Below are positions 18,725 through 27,930 of a stretch of DNA of 55,496 bases, one piece after another. This DNA is from Streptomyces sp. WM6378 (GTDB lineage Bacteria > Actinomycetota > Actinomycetes > Streptomycetales > Streptomycetaceae): positions 1 to 55,496 of the forward strand of contig NZ_LGDD01000312.1 in NCBI RefSeq assembly GCF_001279695.1, written 5' to 3'. The notes under the pieces are model-generated. The model did not search any database. It worked only from the letters and a program-made list of their open reading frames with translations, and was not told the DNA's origin. Each line of letters opens with the position of its first letter. Within the stretch, counting starts at the first letter, position 1. The translations under genes and the position numbers were made by a program.

Positions 18725-18874
18725 GAACCACTGCCTCGCAGCCCAGCTCGAACAAGCCCGTCCCTGGGCCGACCGCCGCGCGGACCGACCCACCGCGCCG
18801 ACGTGGCGCGATCCGGCCGCCGGGGCCAGCCTGGAGGAGGGACACTCCCCGTAGCCCAGCGAACGGAGACGGCC

Positions 18875-19237
18875 ATGACGGCGACGACGCGGGATGACAC
18901 ACCGGTCGTGATCGAAGGCGGAGGCGTCGAGTTCCGTACGCAAGCGATCGGAGAAGACCTGTCCGTGGCCTTCGTCCGGTTTCCGCAGGGCGCCGATATG
19001 AGACCGGCCCTGACCGGTCTGCCCGACGGCCTCTGCGCCTGCCCTCACTGGGGCTACATGCTCAAAGGGCGGCTGAAGATGGTGACGAAGGACGGGGAGG
19101 ACATCTACGAAGCGGGCCAGGCCTTCTACTGGCCGCCCGGGCACGCCCCCGTGGCACTTGAGGACTGCGAATACGTGGACTTCTCACCCACCGAAGCCCT
19201 CACCACCGTCATCGACCACATCAAGGCACAGGGCTGA
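18875..19237 (+). CDS. Cupin-like protein
   Basis: This 120-residue protein is a single cupin barrel. It shows CACPHWGYMLKGRLKMVTKD, the first cupin motif around a possible metal ligand His, and GQAFYWPPGHAPVALEDCEY as the second motif. GGAG lies six bases upstream of the ATG at 18875. It lies 150 bp after the NB-ARC regulator and may be expressed with it. The reaction or ligand cannot be told from sequence. Confidence 0.8.
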   Translation: MTATTRDDTPVVIEGGGVEFRTQAIGEDLSVAFVRFPQGADMRPALTGLPDGLCACPHWGYMLKGRLKMVTKDGEDIYEAGQAFYWPPGHAPVALEDCEYVDFSPTEALTTVIDHIKAQG

Positions 19238-19479
19238 CCCGACCCGCTCATGCTCCACACCAGCCCCGTATGGTCCAGGCCCGCGCACGCAGTTGGAAGG
19301 TCGGTCGGCACCCCGTCACGGCCTGCTGGCACGGCGCGTAGGGAGCGGTCTGGGGGTACATCCCGCACCGCTCCGCCCTAGGTATGGGAAGCCGAATCGT
19401 CTGGCCCCGGCCTTTGCGACCCGCTGCCCGAAGGGGGTGTGAGGCCCGTAACGGGAGCGGGGCCCACCAGAAAGAGGGC

Positions 19480-20351
19480 TGTCGCATGAGACTCCCGTCG
19501 CGGTCGCCCATGGCGAAGGTGAAGGAGCCCTGGATCATGCCGTCGACGCCCCAGGCGGTTCGGCCGTTGGGCAGGGGCATGGAGCAGATACAGGCGCCGT
19601 AGTGGGCTCCGTCGATCCAGACGTGCGGCGGTACCGGAGTGGTGGTGAACATCTCGTGTTGTTGGCGGGGCGGCAGTAGTTCGCCGTGGAGGAGGGCGGT
19701 GAGGAAGCGGTCGAGGTCGTCGCAGGTGGAGACGATCCCGCCTGCGCCCCAGGCGACCGAGTTGTGCCCGGCGTTCTGTTCGGTCACATCGTGCACGGGG
19801 GCGGCGAGGTCGCTGTCGGCAGCGTTCTTGGAATAGTGCCGGGGGTGGGTGCCCTGGATCTCCGTCTCGTCGCCGGGCATGTAGGTGCCGGCCAGCTGGA
19901 GCGGGCGGGTGACCTGCGCTGTCAACAGCTCGGCGAACGGCAGCCCGCCCGCCTGCTCGGCGATCATCGCGGCGAGGACGTAGTTGGTGTTGCTGTAGGC
20001 CCAGCCCTCGCCTGGCGGGAACAGGGCCGGGTGACCAACCGCGATCCGCACCAGCTCCCGCGGTGTGAGCCGGTCGAAGCGGCCGGTGAGGAAGGTGGGG
20101 TTGAAGAAGCGTTCCATCCTGGCGGGGTCCATGCCGTAGGGGAAGACGCCGCTGGTCTGGCGGATCAGGTGCCGGACGGTGACACCGCCGCCGTCGTGCC
20201 CGTTGCCGTGCAGCAGGCCCGGTCACCGTCACGGGTCCGAGCAACCATGCCGGGCACGCCCTCGCGGACAGCGTGCTCGATCACCTCGCGGACCTGTGGG
20301 GCGAGGGGCCATGTGCTCGTCGGCATCGGTGGGGAAGTGTGAAGTACCCAT
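19480..20351 (-). pseudogene. Beta-lactamase-fold serine hydrolase remnant lacking SxxK
   Basis: A gene start with GGAGG lies at 20351 (MGTSHFPTDADE). The family sequence then passes through two other frames: LAPQVREVIEHAVREGVPGM and VARTRDGDR, then GGGVTVRHLIRQTSGVFPYG. The main frame continues with FPPGEGWAYSNTNYVLAAMI (the YSN motif) and WGAGGIVSTCDDLDRFLTAL, and family similarity ends near 19490. The region that should carry the SxxK nucleophile is deleted around 20220. Frameshifts and deletion make it inactive. An intact relative is encoded at 32770-34056. Confidence 0.8.
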
Positions 20352-20925
20352 ACGACTCCTCCAATCGGACGCTGGGATCCTGGTTTGACCAGCAAGAAGC
20401 TACGTCGCGTTTGGGCAGCCGACAATGGAACCGTTCCGCGCGGGAAGCCGGGCAACCCCTATGCCATGACGCCTTGTTGAGGCATCTAGCCGGTCACGTG
20501 CATGATCGGGGCGCAGCGATCGTTTACCACCAAGAGCCTTCCGCCCTTACGAGGACGGGCCGGGCTCGCTGCGGCGCGGGAGCCTCACTCACACCAACTC
20601 CACAGTCCCGCACGCCCCCTCTCGTCCTCCCGGTCAGCCAACGGACCAGGCCCCCCTCACATCGCGGAGCCCCGCCAGATGGAGGCGAGCCAGTGGGGGT
20701 TCTGCATCGCCTGTGCTGTCCCACAGCCCCTATGCGCGGGGTTATGGCATGACACTCCGCGACTGACTGTGCACGGCCGATGACTCCTGATCGATCGGGT
20801 CCTGGCCGGTCGCCCCGTCGCCCACGTTGCCGACGAAATGGTCATCAACGACCGGCAAGATGTCCTCCGGGACGACCGGCTACAGTGCGCGCGACGGCGA
20901 CCTGGTCGATTTGAGGAGGGGAAGC
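20352..20925. other. 574 bp without a recognisable gene
   Basis: No frame on either strand resembles a protein. The stretch ends in the GAGGAGGGG ribosome binding site of the metallophosphoesterase gene. Confidence 0.5.
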
Positions 20926-22146
20926 GTGACCGATACCAGCGAAACCCGATCCGCCGACAGTGCAGAGCACGCGACTCAGCCGAGCCGGCTGCGCCGCCTG
21001 ATGCGCTACCTCCCCCTGATCGCCCCCGTCCTGCTGTGGACCGTGCCCTGCTGGGTGCTGCTGCACGGCGGTCAGCACTGGCCGCTCCCCGTGGCGCTGG
21101 GCGGCACGACCCTGTCCCTCCTCTGTCTGATCGCCATGCCGCTCGCGATGATGCGCGGCCACGGCCGACGCCAGCAGGACTGGGCGGCGATCGTCGGGGA
21201 CACCCTCCTTGGAGCCGGCTGGGTGCTGTTCACCTGGTCCGTCCTGCTCGGCGTCCTGCTGCGGCTCGCCCTGACCGTGGCCGGCGTCGGCGACGGCCAG
21301 AACCGGGCCCGGATCGTCACGTGGGCGGTCCTCGGCACAGCCGCCGTGCTGCTCGCCTGGGGGTACTCCGAGGCCCGCCGGGTACCCCGAGTGCGCCGGC
21401 TCGACGTACAACTCCCGCGCCTGGGAGCCGGGTTGGACGGCACGCGCGTCGTCCTCATCACCGACACCCACTACGGCCCGCTCGACCGCGCCCGCTGGTC
21501 GGAGCGGGTCTGCGAAACGGTCAACACGCTGGAGGCCGACCTGGTCTGCCACACCGGCGACATCGCGGACGGTACGGCCGAACGCCGCCGCGCCCAGGCC
21601 GCCCCGCTCGCCACCGTGCAGGCCACCCGGGCCCGGGTCTACGTCACCGGAAACCACGAGTACTACGGCGAGGCCCAGGGCTGGGTCGACCTGATGGACG
21701 AGCTGGGCTGGGAGCCGCTGCGCAACCGTCATCTGCTGCTCGAACGCGGCGGCGACACCCTCGTGGTCGCCGGCGTGGACGACGTCACCGCCGAGTCCTC
21801 CGGCCTACCCGGCCACCGCGCCCACCTCCCCGCAGCCCTGCACGGCGCCGACGCCGACCTGCCCGTGCTGCTCCTGGCCCACCAGCCCAAGTTCGTCGAC
21901 CGGGCCGCAGCGAGCGGCATCGACCTCCAACTCTCCGGCCACACCCACGGCGGCCAGATCTGGCCCTTCCACCACCTCGTCCGCATCGACCAACCCACCC
22001 TCGCCGGCCTCACCCGCCACGGCACCCACACCCTCCTCTACACCAGCCGCGGCACCGGCTTCTGGGGCCCGCCCTTCCGCATCTTCGCCCCCAGCGAGAT
22101 CACCCTGCTCACACTCCGCTCCCCACAGCAGCCCCCCACGCCATAG
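20926..22146 (+). CDS. Membrane-anchored metallophosphoesterase
   Basis: This 406-residue protein is of the YkuE/YaeI type. Four hydrophobic segments fill residues about 28-150. A calcineurin-like phosphoesterase domain then shows all metal-binding motifs: ITDTHYG, HTGDIADG, VTGNHEYYGE, LLAHQP and SGHTHGGQIW. It should hydrolyse a phosphoester or pyrophosphate at the membrane, possibly of a lipid such as UDP-diacylglucosamine in relatives; the substrate is unknown. The GTG at 20926 has GAGGAGGGG five bases upstream, which fixes the start. Confidence 0.93.
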   Translation: MTDTSETRSADSAEHATQPSRLRRLMRYLPLIAPVLLWTVPCWVLLHGGQHWPLPVALGGTTLSLLCLIAMPLAMMRGHGRRQQDWAAIVGDTLLGAGWVLFTWSVLLGVLLRLALTVAGVGDGQNRARIVTWAVLGTAAVLLAWGYSEARRVPRVRRLDVQLPRLGAGLDGTRVVLITDTHYGPLDRARWSERVCETVNTLEADLVCHTGDIADGTAERRRAQAAPLATVQATRARVYVTGNHEYYGEAQGWVDLMDELGWEPLRNRHLLLERGGDTLVVAGVDDVTAESSGLPGHRAHLPAALHGADADLPVLLLAHQPKFVDRAAASGIDLQLSGHTHGGQIWPFHHLVRIDQPTLAGLTRHGTHTLLYTSRGTGFWGPPFRIFAPSEITLLTLRSPQQPPTP

Positions 22147-22674
22147 CGCCGGGCGTGTCGGCTGTTCCGCATGGAGCGGTTCCTCTGGGTCCGCCGCACC
22201 TACGGCCTGTCCGATGGGCCATGTGAAACCCCCGGCGGCTCATCGTTCCGCCTGGCGGGCCGGTCGGCCTGAGGGCGGGCACGTAGGCGACGTGGCTACG
22301 TGAGCACGTCTCCGTAGCGCCTTCCAGCCAAGATCGTTGAATGGGCGGCGATTTTCGGGCAATTGCGGTCCACCGACGGTCCGTTGCACTGTCTCCTCGC
22401 CTCCCGGGAAGTGATGCGCGCGTTTGAGCCGCATGCGAACAAGGCGTCGAAGGGGATGTCCAGCATGCGTGAGATCGAGATCAAGCCTGTGCCCGTCCAG
22501 CGGGAAGAGCGCCGCACCGGTGCTTTCCTTCTCAAGTAACCCGAGGGGGGCGAGCCGACGCGGTATCTGCCGGTGCCAGCCCGCGCCCTTGGGCAGATCA
22601 GGGATCAGTCTCGTGAGTGGAGGAGTGGATGTGCGGCTGCACAACCACGTAGTGCACGGGCGGTTGAACGATCA
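22147..22674. other. 528 bp without a recognisable gene
   Basis: A 24-codon frame on the plus strand at 22464 (MREIEIKPVPVQREERRTGA...) has codon use like a real gene start but no homologue that I recognise, and it stops quickly. Frames on the minus strand are not protein-like. Confidence 0.4.
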
Positions 22675-23043
22675 TCAGTTGCTGGGGCCGACCAGCACGG
22701 CCAGCCCCGCGATCAGTCCCACCACGATGAGATTGACGACCACGGCGTACAGGATGCACAGCCAGCCCACCAGGATGGCCAGCAGGGAGATCCAACGGCC
22801 GTCGAGCCCCCGCCGCTTGGCGCGCCACCGGCCCATGTGGCCCGAGACGATCGCGACGAGCGCGCACACGACCAGGAGGCTGAGGATCGCGGCAGAGTAG
22901 GTCACCGCCAGCCACCCGCCCATGACGGAGCCGCTGGCGTAGATGACGCTGCCAACGGCGGCGTAGACGCTCACCCGGGCCGGTCTGTTGCCTGGCAGCC
23001 AGGCCGCCTGGGAGGGATCCGTCGTCCGGGGTGTCGTGCTCAT
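22675..23043 (-). CDS. DUF4190-like membrane protein
   Basis: The protein has 122 residues. A short polar N-terminus is followed by two long hydrophobic segments split by a basic loop: YSAAILSLLVVCALVAIVSG then HMGRWRAKRRGLDGRWISLL and CILYAVVVNLIVVGLIAGLA. This is the layout of DUF4190 proteins, small actinobacterial membrane proteins of unknown function. The start at 23043 is chosen because the family N-terminus is short; no strong ribosome binding site is seen. It is divergent from the RibD-C reductase gene. Confidence 0.75.
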   Translation of the reverse strand: MSTTPRTTDPSQAAWLPGNRPARVSVYAAVGSVIYASGSVMGGWLAVTYSAAILSLLVVCALVAIVSGHMGRWRAKRRGLDGRWISLLAILVGWLCILYAVVVNLIVVGLIAGLAVLVGPSN

Positions 23044-23230
23044 GAGGAGCGACGCTATCGGCCCGGAGGACAGGGCCGGCCGCCCCCCCTCCCGGCAGCC
23101 CGTACCGGCGCCCATGGACGCCACCTCAAGAAAGTTCCGGGCGGCTGTCGATTTCGCCACGCCCCGTTCGACGTGATGGTGAGCGGCACCTCGCCGCACA
23201 ATGGCGCGACAGGACCTGACAGGAGATCCC

Positions 23231-23875
23231 ATGGTTCAACTGCTGAGAGTCATGAACTTCAACGTGTCGAGCGACGGCATCGGTGCCGGTGAGCACCAGA
23301 GTCTTGAGCTGCCGTTCGGCCTTGTGCACCCCGAGAGGCTGTTCTCCTGGGCCGGAGCCACCGCGAGCTGGCCCATGCGCACGGATCCCGGCGGGAGCCG
23401 CGGCCTCGACGACTACTTCACGCGGGACTTCGCCCACAACATCGGCGCCGAGATCATGGGGCGCAACAAGTTCGGGCCCCAGCGCGGCCCGTGGCAGGAC
23501 CACGAGTGGCAGGGCTGGTGGGGGCAGGAGCCGCCGTTCCGCACGCCTGTGTTCGTGATGACGCACCACCTGCGTCCGTCGTTCACGCTCTCCGACACCA
23601 CGTTCCACTTCACCGATGCCGAGCCTGCCGCGGTCCTGAAGGAGGCGCGGGACGCGGCGCAGGGCAAGGACGTACGACTCGGCGGCGGGGTCACCACGAT
23701 CCGCCAGTTCCTCGACGCCGGGCTCGTCGACACCCTGCACGTGGCCGTCTCGCCGTTCGAGCTCGGGTCCGGACTACGGCTCTGGGACTCACCCGACGAC
23801 CTCCTCGACCGGTTCCACCTGGAGGTCGTACCGAGCCCCAGCGGCGTGCGGCACCACTTGTTCTGGAGGAGGTAA
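23231..23875 (+). CDS. Dihydrofolate reductase family (RibD C-terminal) protein
   Basis: The protein has 214 residues. It begins VQLLRVMNFNVSSDGIGAGE, the N-terminal strand of RibD-C/DHFR-like reductases. NIGAEIMGRNKF, TPVFVMTHHL and DVRLGGGVTTIRQFLDAGLV (NADPH-binding glycine loop) follow. Members reduce pteridine- or flavin-related substrates with NADPH, but many have no known substrate. AGGAG lies five bases before the ATG at 23231, which settles the start over an upstream ATG at 23201. Confidence 0.9.
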   Translation: MVQLLRVMNFNVSSDGIGAGEHQSLELPFGLVHPERLFSWAGATASWPMRTDPGGSRGLDDYFTRDFAHNIGAEIMGRNKFGPQRGPWQDHEWQGWWGQEPPFRTPVFVMTHHLRPSFTLSDTTFHFTDAEPAAVLKEARDAAQGKDVRLGGGVTTIRQFLDAGLVDTLHVAVSPFELGSGLRLWDSPDDLLDRFHLEVVPSPSGVRHHLFWRR

Positions 23876-24343
23876 CCCGGGGTTCAGGCCGGGCAGCGGC
23901 CGGCGGCTCGGTCTGTCGGCGACTCCGGCTCGCCCTCGATCACCGTGTCCGCGCGGACGGCCAGCTCTCGGATACGCGGATACGCAGATACGGGCGACCG
24001 GGAACACCGAAAACTCCGGGCTGCCGAAATGCGGGCAGAATTACGCAAGCGCAGTACGCGATACGCGATGCGCTCGTACGCATTCGGCCGAGCAATCCGC
24101 GCCCTCAATTTCTCTGCAACGGCACACCCTTTCGCGATCGCTGCACCAAAGAGCCTCACCGATGGATTCCTCCGCGTCAACGGTGAGGTGGAAGCCTGGG
24201 AGGTTGTGCCCGGCCGCGCCATCGCCCTGTGCCCGAAAGGGCAATTTCTGTTGCCCTCGCCACGGCATCACCGGTCGGCGGCCGGAACCTCGGGGCGGGG
24301 CGGGGGTGCGGCAGTACCTCGAAAATTCGCCAGCCCGGCAAGG
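23876..24343. other. Gap before the lanthipeptide locus
   Basis: About 470 bp without a convincing gene; 24000-24260 is visibly less GC-rich than its surroundings. I looked for a second short precursor gene here and found none with a ribosome binding site and Cys/Thr-rich end. Confidence 0.45.
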
Positions 24344-24378
24344 CCGGTTCCGGCTGCGCGGCGCGCCGCCGGAACCGG
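24344..24378 (-). terminator. Terminator hairpin of the lanthipeptide precursor gene
   Basis: CCGGTTCCGGC (24344-24354) pairs with GCCGGAACCGG (24368-24378), an 11-bp stem with a 13-base loop. It starts 17 bp past the stop codon of the precursor gene on the minus strand. Confidence 0.75.
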
Positions 24379-24394
24379 CTTCAGGCGGCCTGCG

Positions 24395-24535
24395 TCAGCA
24401 GAGGGCGCAGGTCGTGCACGTGCGGAAACAGGTGCCCTCGCCGGAAATGGCACCTGCGACACCCTCCGACTCGACGTCCTGGATGGCGGTCTCGGTGAGG
24501 TCGATGTCGAAGAGGTCCGTCATGTTTTCGGACAT
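24395..24535 (-). CDS. Class I lanthipeptide precursor (LanA-like)
   Basis: This 46-residue peptide is encoded on the minus strand behind AGAGGAAGG seven bases before ATG 24535. The leader holds LFDIDLTETAIQDVESEG; FDID at residues 9-12 matches the F(N/D)LD box that LanB dehydratases bind. The C-terminal part is GTCFRTCTTCALC, with Ser31, Thr35, Thr39, Thr41, Thr42 as dehydration sites and Cys36, Cys40, Cys43, Cys46 as ring partners. Four thioether rings are possible. The leader/core boundary is probably near residues 26-31. It is divergent from lanB and lanC. It resembles FxLD-type or thiopeptide-like precursors; the exact class is inferred. Confidence 0.88.
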   Translation of the reverse strand: MSENMTDLFDIDLTETAIQDVESEGVAGAISGEGTCFRTCTTCALC

Positions 24536-24591
24536 GGGAATTCCTTCCTCTGGAACCTGTCGAATCGCCGCCATTTCGGCGACAGAAACGG

Positions 24592-24621
24592 AATCTAGGC
24601 AGCGGCGGTGGACACAGTCAA
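24592..24621 (-). promoter_or_regulatory. Housekeeping-type promoter of the precursor gene
   Basis: Read on the minus strand, TTGACT (24621-24616) and TAGATT (24597-24592) are separated by 18 bp, close to the consensus for the principal sigma factor. Transcription would start near 24585, leaving about 50 bases of leader before the ATG at 24535. Confidence 0.65.
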
Positions 24622-24662
24622 GGGGTTACGGAAAGGGATGGGCGGGGTTAGTGTGGCGAGGT

Positions 24663-24686
24663 ATTCCCGAGGAAGAAGCCGGGAAT
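24663..24686. promoter_or_regulatory. Inverted repeat between precursor and lanB, candidate operator
   Basis: ATTCCCG (24663-24669) and CGGGAAT (24680-24686) form a perfect 7-bp inverted repeat with a 10-base spacer, in the divergent promoter region. It is a plausible regulator-binding site. Confidence 0.4.
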
Positions 24687-24723
24687 TACCCAGTCCGTTT
24701 CACGGGGCATCAAGTTGGGGGGC

Positions 24724-27700
24724 GTGTCGGAGATGCGGCGTGGCCATGGCGTGGAACCGGTGTTTCGCTGCGCGGACGGAGTGTTGCTGAGGACGCCGCT
24801 CCTGGCCCGCTCCAGCGTGCGCGCCACCTGGTGGGACGCGGCGCGTGAGCGACCTGACGGGACCGGCCCGGAGGTCGGCGAACTCCGGGCCCACCTCGTG
24901 GAGTTGCTCGCCGACGCGCGTTTCCGCGAGGCGCTGGACGTCTCCAGTCCCTCACTCGCCCGTACGGTGGACGCCGTCCTCTCGGGCTCCCCCGTAGCCG
25001 CTTCCGATCTGCGCAAGGCCCATCGGGCCGTGACCCGATATCTGCTCCGGGCCGCGTCACGGCCCACCCCCTTCGGTCTGCTCGCGGGGGTGTTGTGGGG
25101 CTCGTTCGGCGCGGCCACCAAGGGGGAGCTCACCGGTGGGGGGCACCGGGCGGTGCGGCCCGACGCCGGGCGGCTGGCCCGGCTGGTCGCCCAGTGGGAG
25201 CGCGACCCCGCGGTGCACCGGGGACTGAGCGTGGTGGTGAACGGATTGTGCTTCGTGCGCGGCGGGCGTCTGGTCCTGCCGTTCGCCCCGGCCGCACCGG
25301 GTCCGGACGCGGCCGCTTCCGGTTCCGGTTCCGGCGGCGCGCCAGGAGACCGGCCCACGTCCCGGACGCTCCGCCACACTCCGGTCGTACGCGCCGTGGT
25401 CGAGGCCGCCGCTCGCCCCGTCCGCTGTGACGACCTGATCCGGGCGGTCGAAGCCCGGTTCCCCGGCGCACCCGATGGTGCCGTGGCCAGCCTTGTCGCC
25501 CAGCTGATCGGGGCGGAGGTACTGCTGACGGAGCTGCGTCCGCCGCTGGACGCTCCCGATCCGCTGGCACACGTCGAGGCGCTGCTCCCGCCCGGCACTC
25601 GCGCCGCCGAGTGGGTCGCCGAACTGCGCGTAGCCCTGGACCACTACCGCCGCACCCCACTCGGCGAGGGAAGTGCCGCCTGGCGCACGGCACTTGAGCG
25701 CGCGGCTTCGGGCCCCGAGCCGGTGCCGGGCACGGACGCGGCCTCGGGCCTTGGCCCGGCCGCGGGCCGCCCGGCCGTCTCGGCGGACGCCGTTCAAGTG
25801 GACCTGCGCCTGGAGGGCACCGCCGTGCTGTCGCACGCGGTGGCCGAGGAACTGGAGCGTGCGGGCGCCGCCCTGTGGCGCCTCTCGCCCCCGGGGCCGG
25901 GCCGGCTGACGGCATACCACCAGGATTTCGTGGAGCGGTACGGGCTCGGACGCCTCGTGCCCGTCAAGGAGGTCCTCGACCCCGACGTCGGCCTCGGCGC
26001 CCCGGCCGGCTACCGGCTGCCCCCGAGTCACCGCCCCGACGCGGGCCCCGCGCCCCTGGGGCCCGAGCGGCAGCGGTTGTTGCTGAGGCTCGCGGCCGAG
26101 GCGCAGGCGCGCGGGGCGCGCGAGGTCGTCCTAGACGAGGAATTACTGCTCCGGTTCGAGTCGGCCGACCGGGACGAGACGGCCGACGTCGTGCGGCCTC
26201 CGGCCCTCGAACTCGTCGTGTCGGTGGCCGCGGAGTCGGCCGGTGCGGTGGACCGGGGCGACTTCACCCTGGTGCTCGTCGGTGCGGCCACCGCGTCGGG
26301 CGGCCTGATGGGGCGGTTCGCCCACCTCTTCCCGCCCGCGCAGGCCGAGGCGATCCGGCGGACGGTGCGTGCCGCGCGCGAGTCCACCGGGCGGTTGCCC
26401 GTGCAGGTCCACCATCAGGCGTCGCACCACCGGCACGCCAACGTCGCCCAGGTACCGACCTGGCTGGACACGCGTCTGGTGGTCGGAGCGCACCCCGGCC
26501 CCGCCGCACCCGGCGTCACCGACCTCACGCTCGACTCCATCGCCGTCAGCGCCGACTCCGAGGGATTCCGGATCGTGTCCACGGAGCTGGGGCAGGAGCT
26601 CACTCCGTCGGCGCTCCACGTGCTCAACCGGGAGCTGACCGCACCCAACGCGGTGCGCTTCCTCGTCGAAGCCGCCGCGTTCGGCCGCAAGCAGTGGCGG
26701 CTGTGGGATTGGGGGGCCGCGGAGGACCTGCCGTTCCTGCCCGCCGTGCGCACCGGTCGCACCGTCCTGAGCCCGGCTCGCTGGCGGCTCGACGCGGACG
26801 GTCCGCCGCTCGACGCCTGGCGCACGCTCTGGCAGGTGCCCGACCACGTCCAGCTCTCCGTCGGCGACCACCGCATCCCGATCAACCTCGCCGTTCCGGC
26901 GCATCGGGAGATCCTGCGCCGCCAGAGCGAGCGGACGGGTTCGGCCCTCGTCCACGAGCTGCCCCTCGGCCACCTTGCCGACGGGGGCTGGCTGCACGGG
27001 CCCGGTGGCGCCCACGAGGTGGAGGCGGTGGTGACGCTGACGCCGCTGCGGCCGGAGCCGACCGCGGCCCCCGTGCGTACCACCCGCGCGACCGTGCGCC
27101 GCGGCACCGGCGAGATCCCGCCCGGCGGCCCGTGGCTCTACGCGACGCTCTACACCTCGGCGGAACGCCAGGACGAACTCCTGACCGGGCCGCTGCTCCG
27201 CTTCCTGACCGGGCCGGGTTCCGAGCCGGGCGGGCAGGAGGGCGTCGATCGCTGGTTCTTCCTGCGGTACGCGGATCCCGACCCGCACCTGCGGCTGCGG
27301 CTGCACGGCGACCCGGCGCTGCTCAACGGCGTCGTCCTGCCCCAACTGCATGATCTGGCCGGACAGTTGGCCGCCGAGGGGCTCGCCCGCGGGCTGCGTC
27401 TGGACAGCTACGCGCCCGAGACCGAACGCTACGGCGGTCCGGCGCTGCTCGAAGCCGCCGAAGAGGTATTCCACGCGGACAGCCGCCTCGTACTGGAGCG
27501 GCTCGGGGCTCCCGCGGACGACCCGATCCTGTCCACCGCCTACGACGTGACCGAACTGGTGCGGGCGTTCCAGCGCGGTTACGGCGGCGACTGGCGGGGC
27601 TGGCTCACCGGGACGTACCCCAAGCGGGAGGAGCACCACAAGGCGTTCGCCGCACGCAGGCGGGCGGCCCTCGCCCGGATCGCCCCGGACGGCCTGCCTG

Positions 27701-27930
27701 ATCCGGTGGCGCAGCCGTACCACGCGGCGCCGGAGCGCTTCGGGCGGCTGGTGCGTGCACAGGAGGAGCGGGGCGCGCTGAGCGTCTCCCCCGACGGCGT
27801 GCTGGCCTCGCTCGTCCACATGCACTGCAACCGGCGCCTGGGCACGGACCGTACGGCCGAGGCGCGGACGCTGGCCGTGGCCCGTGGCGCGGTCCAGGCG
27901 CACCTCGACCGGGAAAGGGCCGGCGCATGA
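24724..27930 (+). CDS. lanB: Class I lanthipeptide dehydratase (LanB)
   Basis: This protein of about 1068 residues dehydrates Ser/Thr of the precursor by glutamylation from glutamyl-tRNA and elimination. Residues about 20-700 form the glutamylation domain (SPSLARTVDAVLSGSPVAAS, YLLRAASRPTPFGLLAGVLW, LPVQVHHQASHHRHANVAQV). The SpaB_C elimination domain follows from about 780 (PWLYATLYTSAERQDELLTG, WFFLRYADPDPHLRLRLHGD). It is full length in one chain. The start is GTG 24724 or ATG 24733; TTG 24715 is also open. Codon TTA at 26143-26145 is in frame, which in Streptomyces makes translation depend on the bldA tRNA. It overlaps lanC by 4 bp. Confidence 0.93.
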   Translation: MSEMRRGHGVEPVFRCADGVLLRTPLLARSSVRATWWDAARERPDGTGPEVGELRAHLVELLADARFREALDVSSPSLARTVDAVLSGSPVAASDLRKAHRAVTRYLLRAASRPTPFGLLAGVLWGSFGAATKGELTGGGHRAVRPDAGRLARLVAQWERDPAVHRGLSVVVNGLCFVRGGRLVLPFAPAAPGPDAAASGSGSGGAPGDRPTSRTLRHTPVVRAVVEAAARPVRCDDLIRAVEARFPGAPDGAVASLVAQLIGAEVLLTELRPPLDAPDPLAHVEALLPPGTRAAEWVAELRVALDHYRRTPLGEGSAAWRTALERAASGPEPVPGTDAASGLGPAAGRPAVSADAVQVDLRLEGTAVLSHAVAEELERAGAALWRLSPPGPGRLTAYHQDFVERYGLGRLVPVKEVLDPDVGLGAPAGYRLPPSHRPDAGPAPLGPERQRLLLRLAAEAQARGAREVVLDEELLLRFESADRDETADVVRPPALELVVSVAAESAGAVDRGDFTLVLVGAATASGGLMGRFAHLFPPAQAEAIRRTVRAARESTGRLPVQVHHQASHHRHANVAQVPTWLDTRLVVGAHPGPAAPGVTDLTLDSIAVSADSEGFRIVSTELGQELTPSALHVLNRELTAPNAVRFLVEAAAFGRKQWRLWDWGAAEDLPFLPAVRTGRTVLSPARWRLDADGPPLDAWRTLWQVPDHVQLSVGDHRIPINLAVPAHREILRRQSERTGSALVHELPLGHLADGGWLHGPGGAHEVEAVVTLTPLRPEPTAAPVRTTRATVRRGTGEIPPGGPWLYATLYTSAERQDELLTGPLLRFLTGPGSEPGGQEGVDRWFFLRYADPDPHLRLRLHGDPALLNGVVLPQLHDLAGQLAAEGLARGLRLDSYAPETERYGGPALLEAAEEVFHADSRLVLERLGAPADDPILSTAYDVTELVRAFQRGYGGDWRGWLTGTYPKREEHHKAFAARRRAALARIAPDGLPDPVAQPYHAAPERFGRLVRAQEERGALSVSPDGVLASLVHMHCNRRLGTDRTAEARTLAVARGAVQAHLDRERAGA

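Noticed and set aside
17582..19144. A 520-residue minus-strand frame opposite the NB-ARC/TPR regulator
   Set aside because: Antisense shadow of a clear STAND protein, with no homology or ribosome binding site.
22464..22538. A 24-codon frame as a possible small peptide gene
   Set aside because: No partner genes, no Cys or other RiPP features and no family match; recorded only within the gap description.
24608..24790. A short plus-strand frame ending in Cys-Cys next to lanB, as a possible second RiPP precursor
   Set aside because: It overlaps the start of lanB in another frame, has no leader motif, and its Cys codons follow from the lanB sequence.
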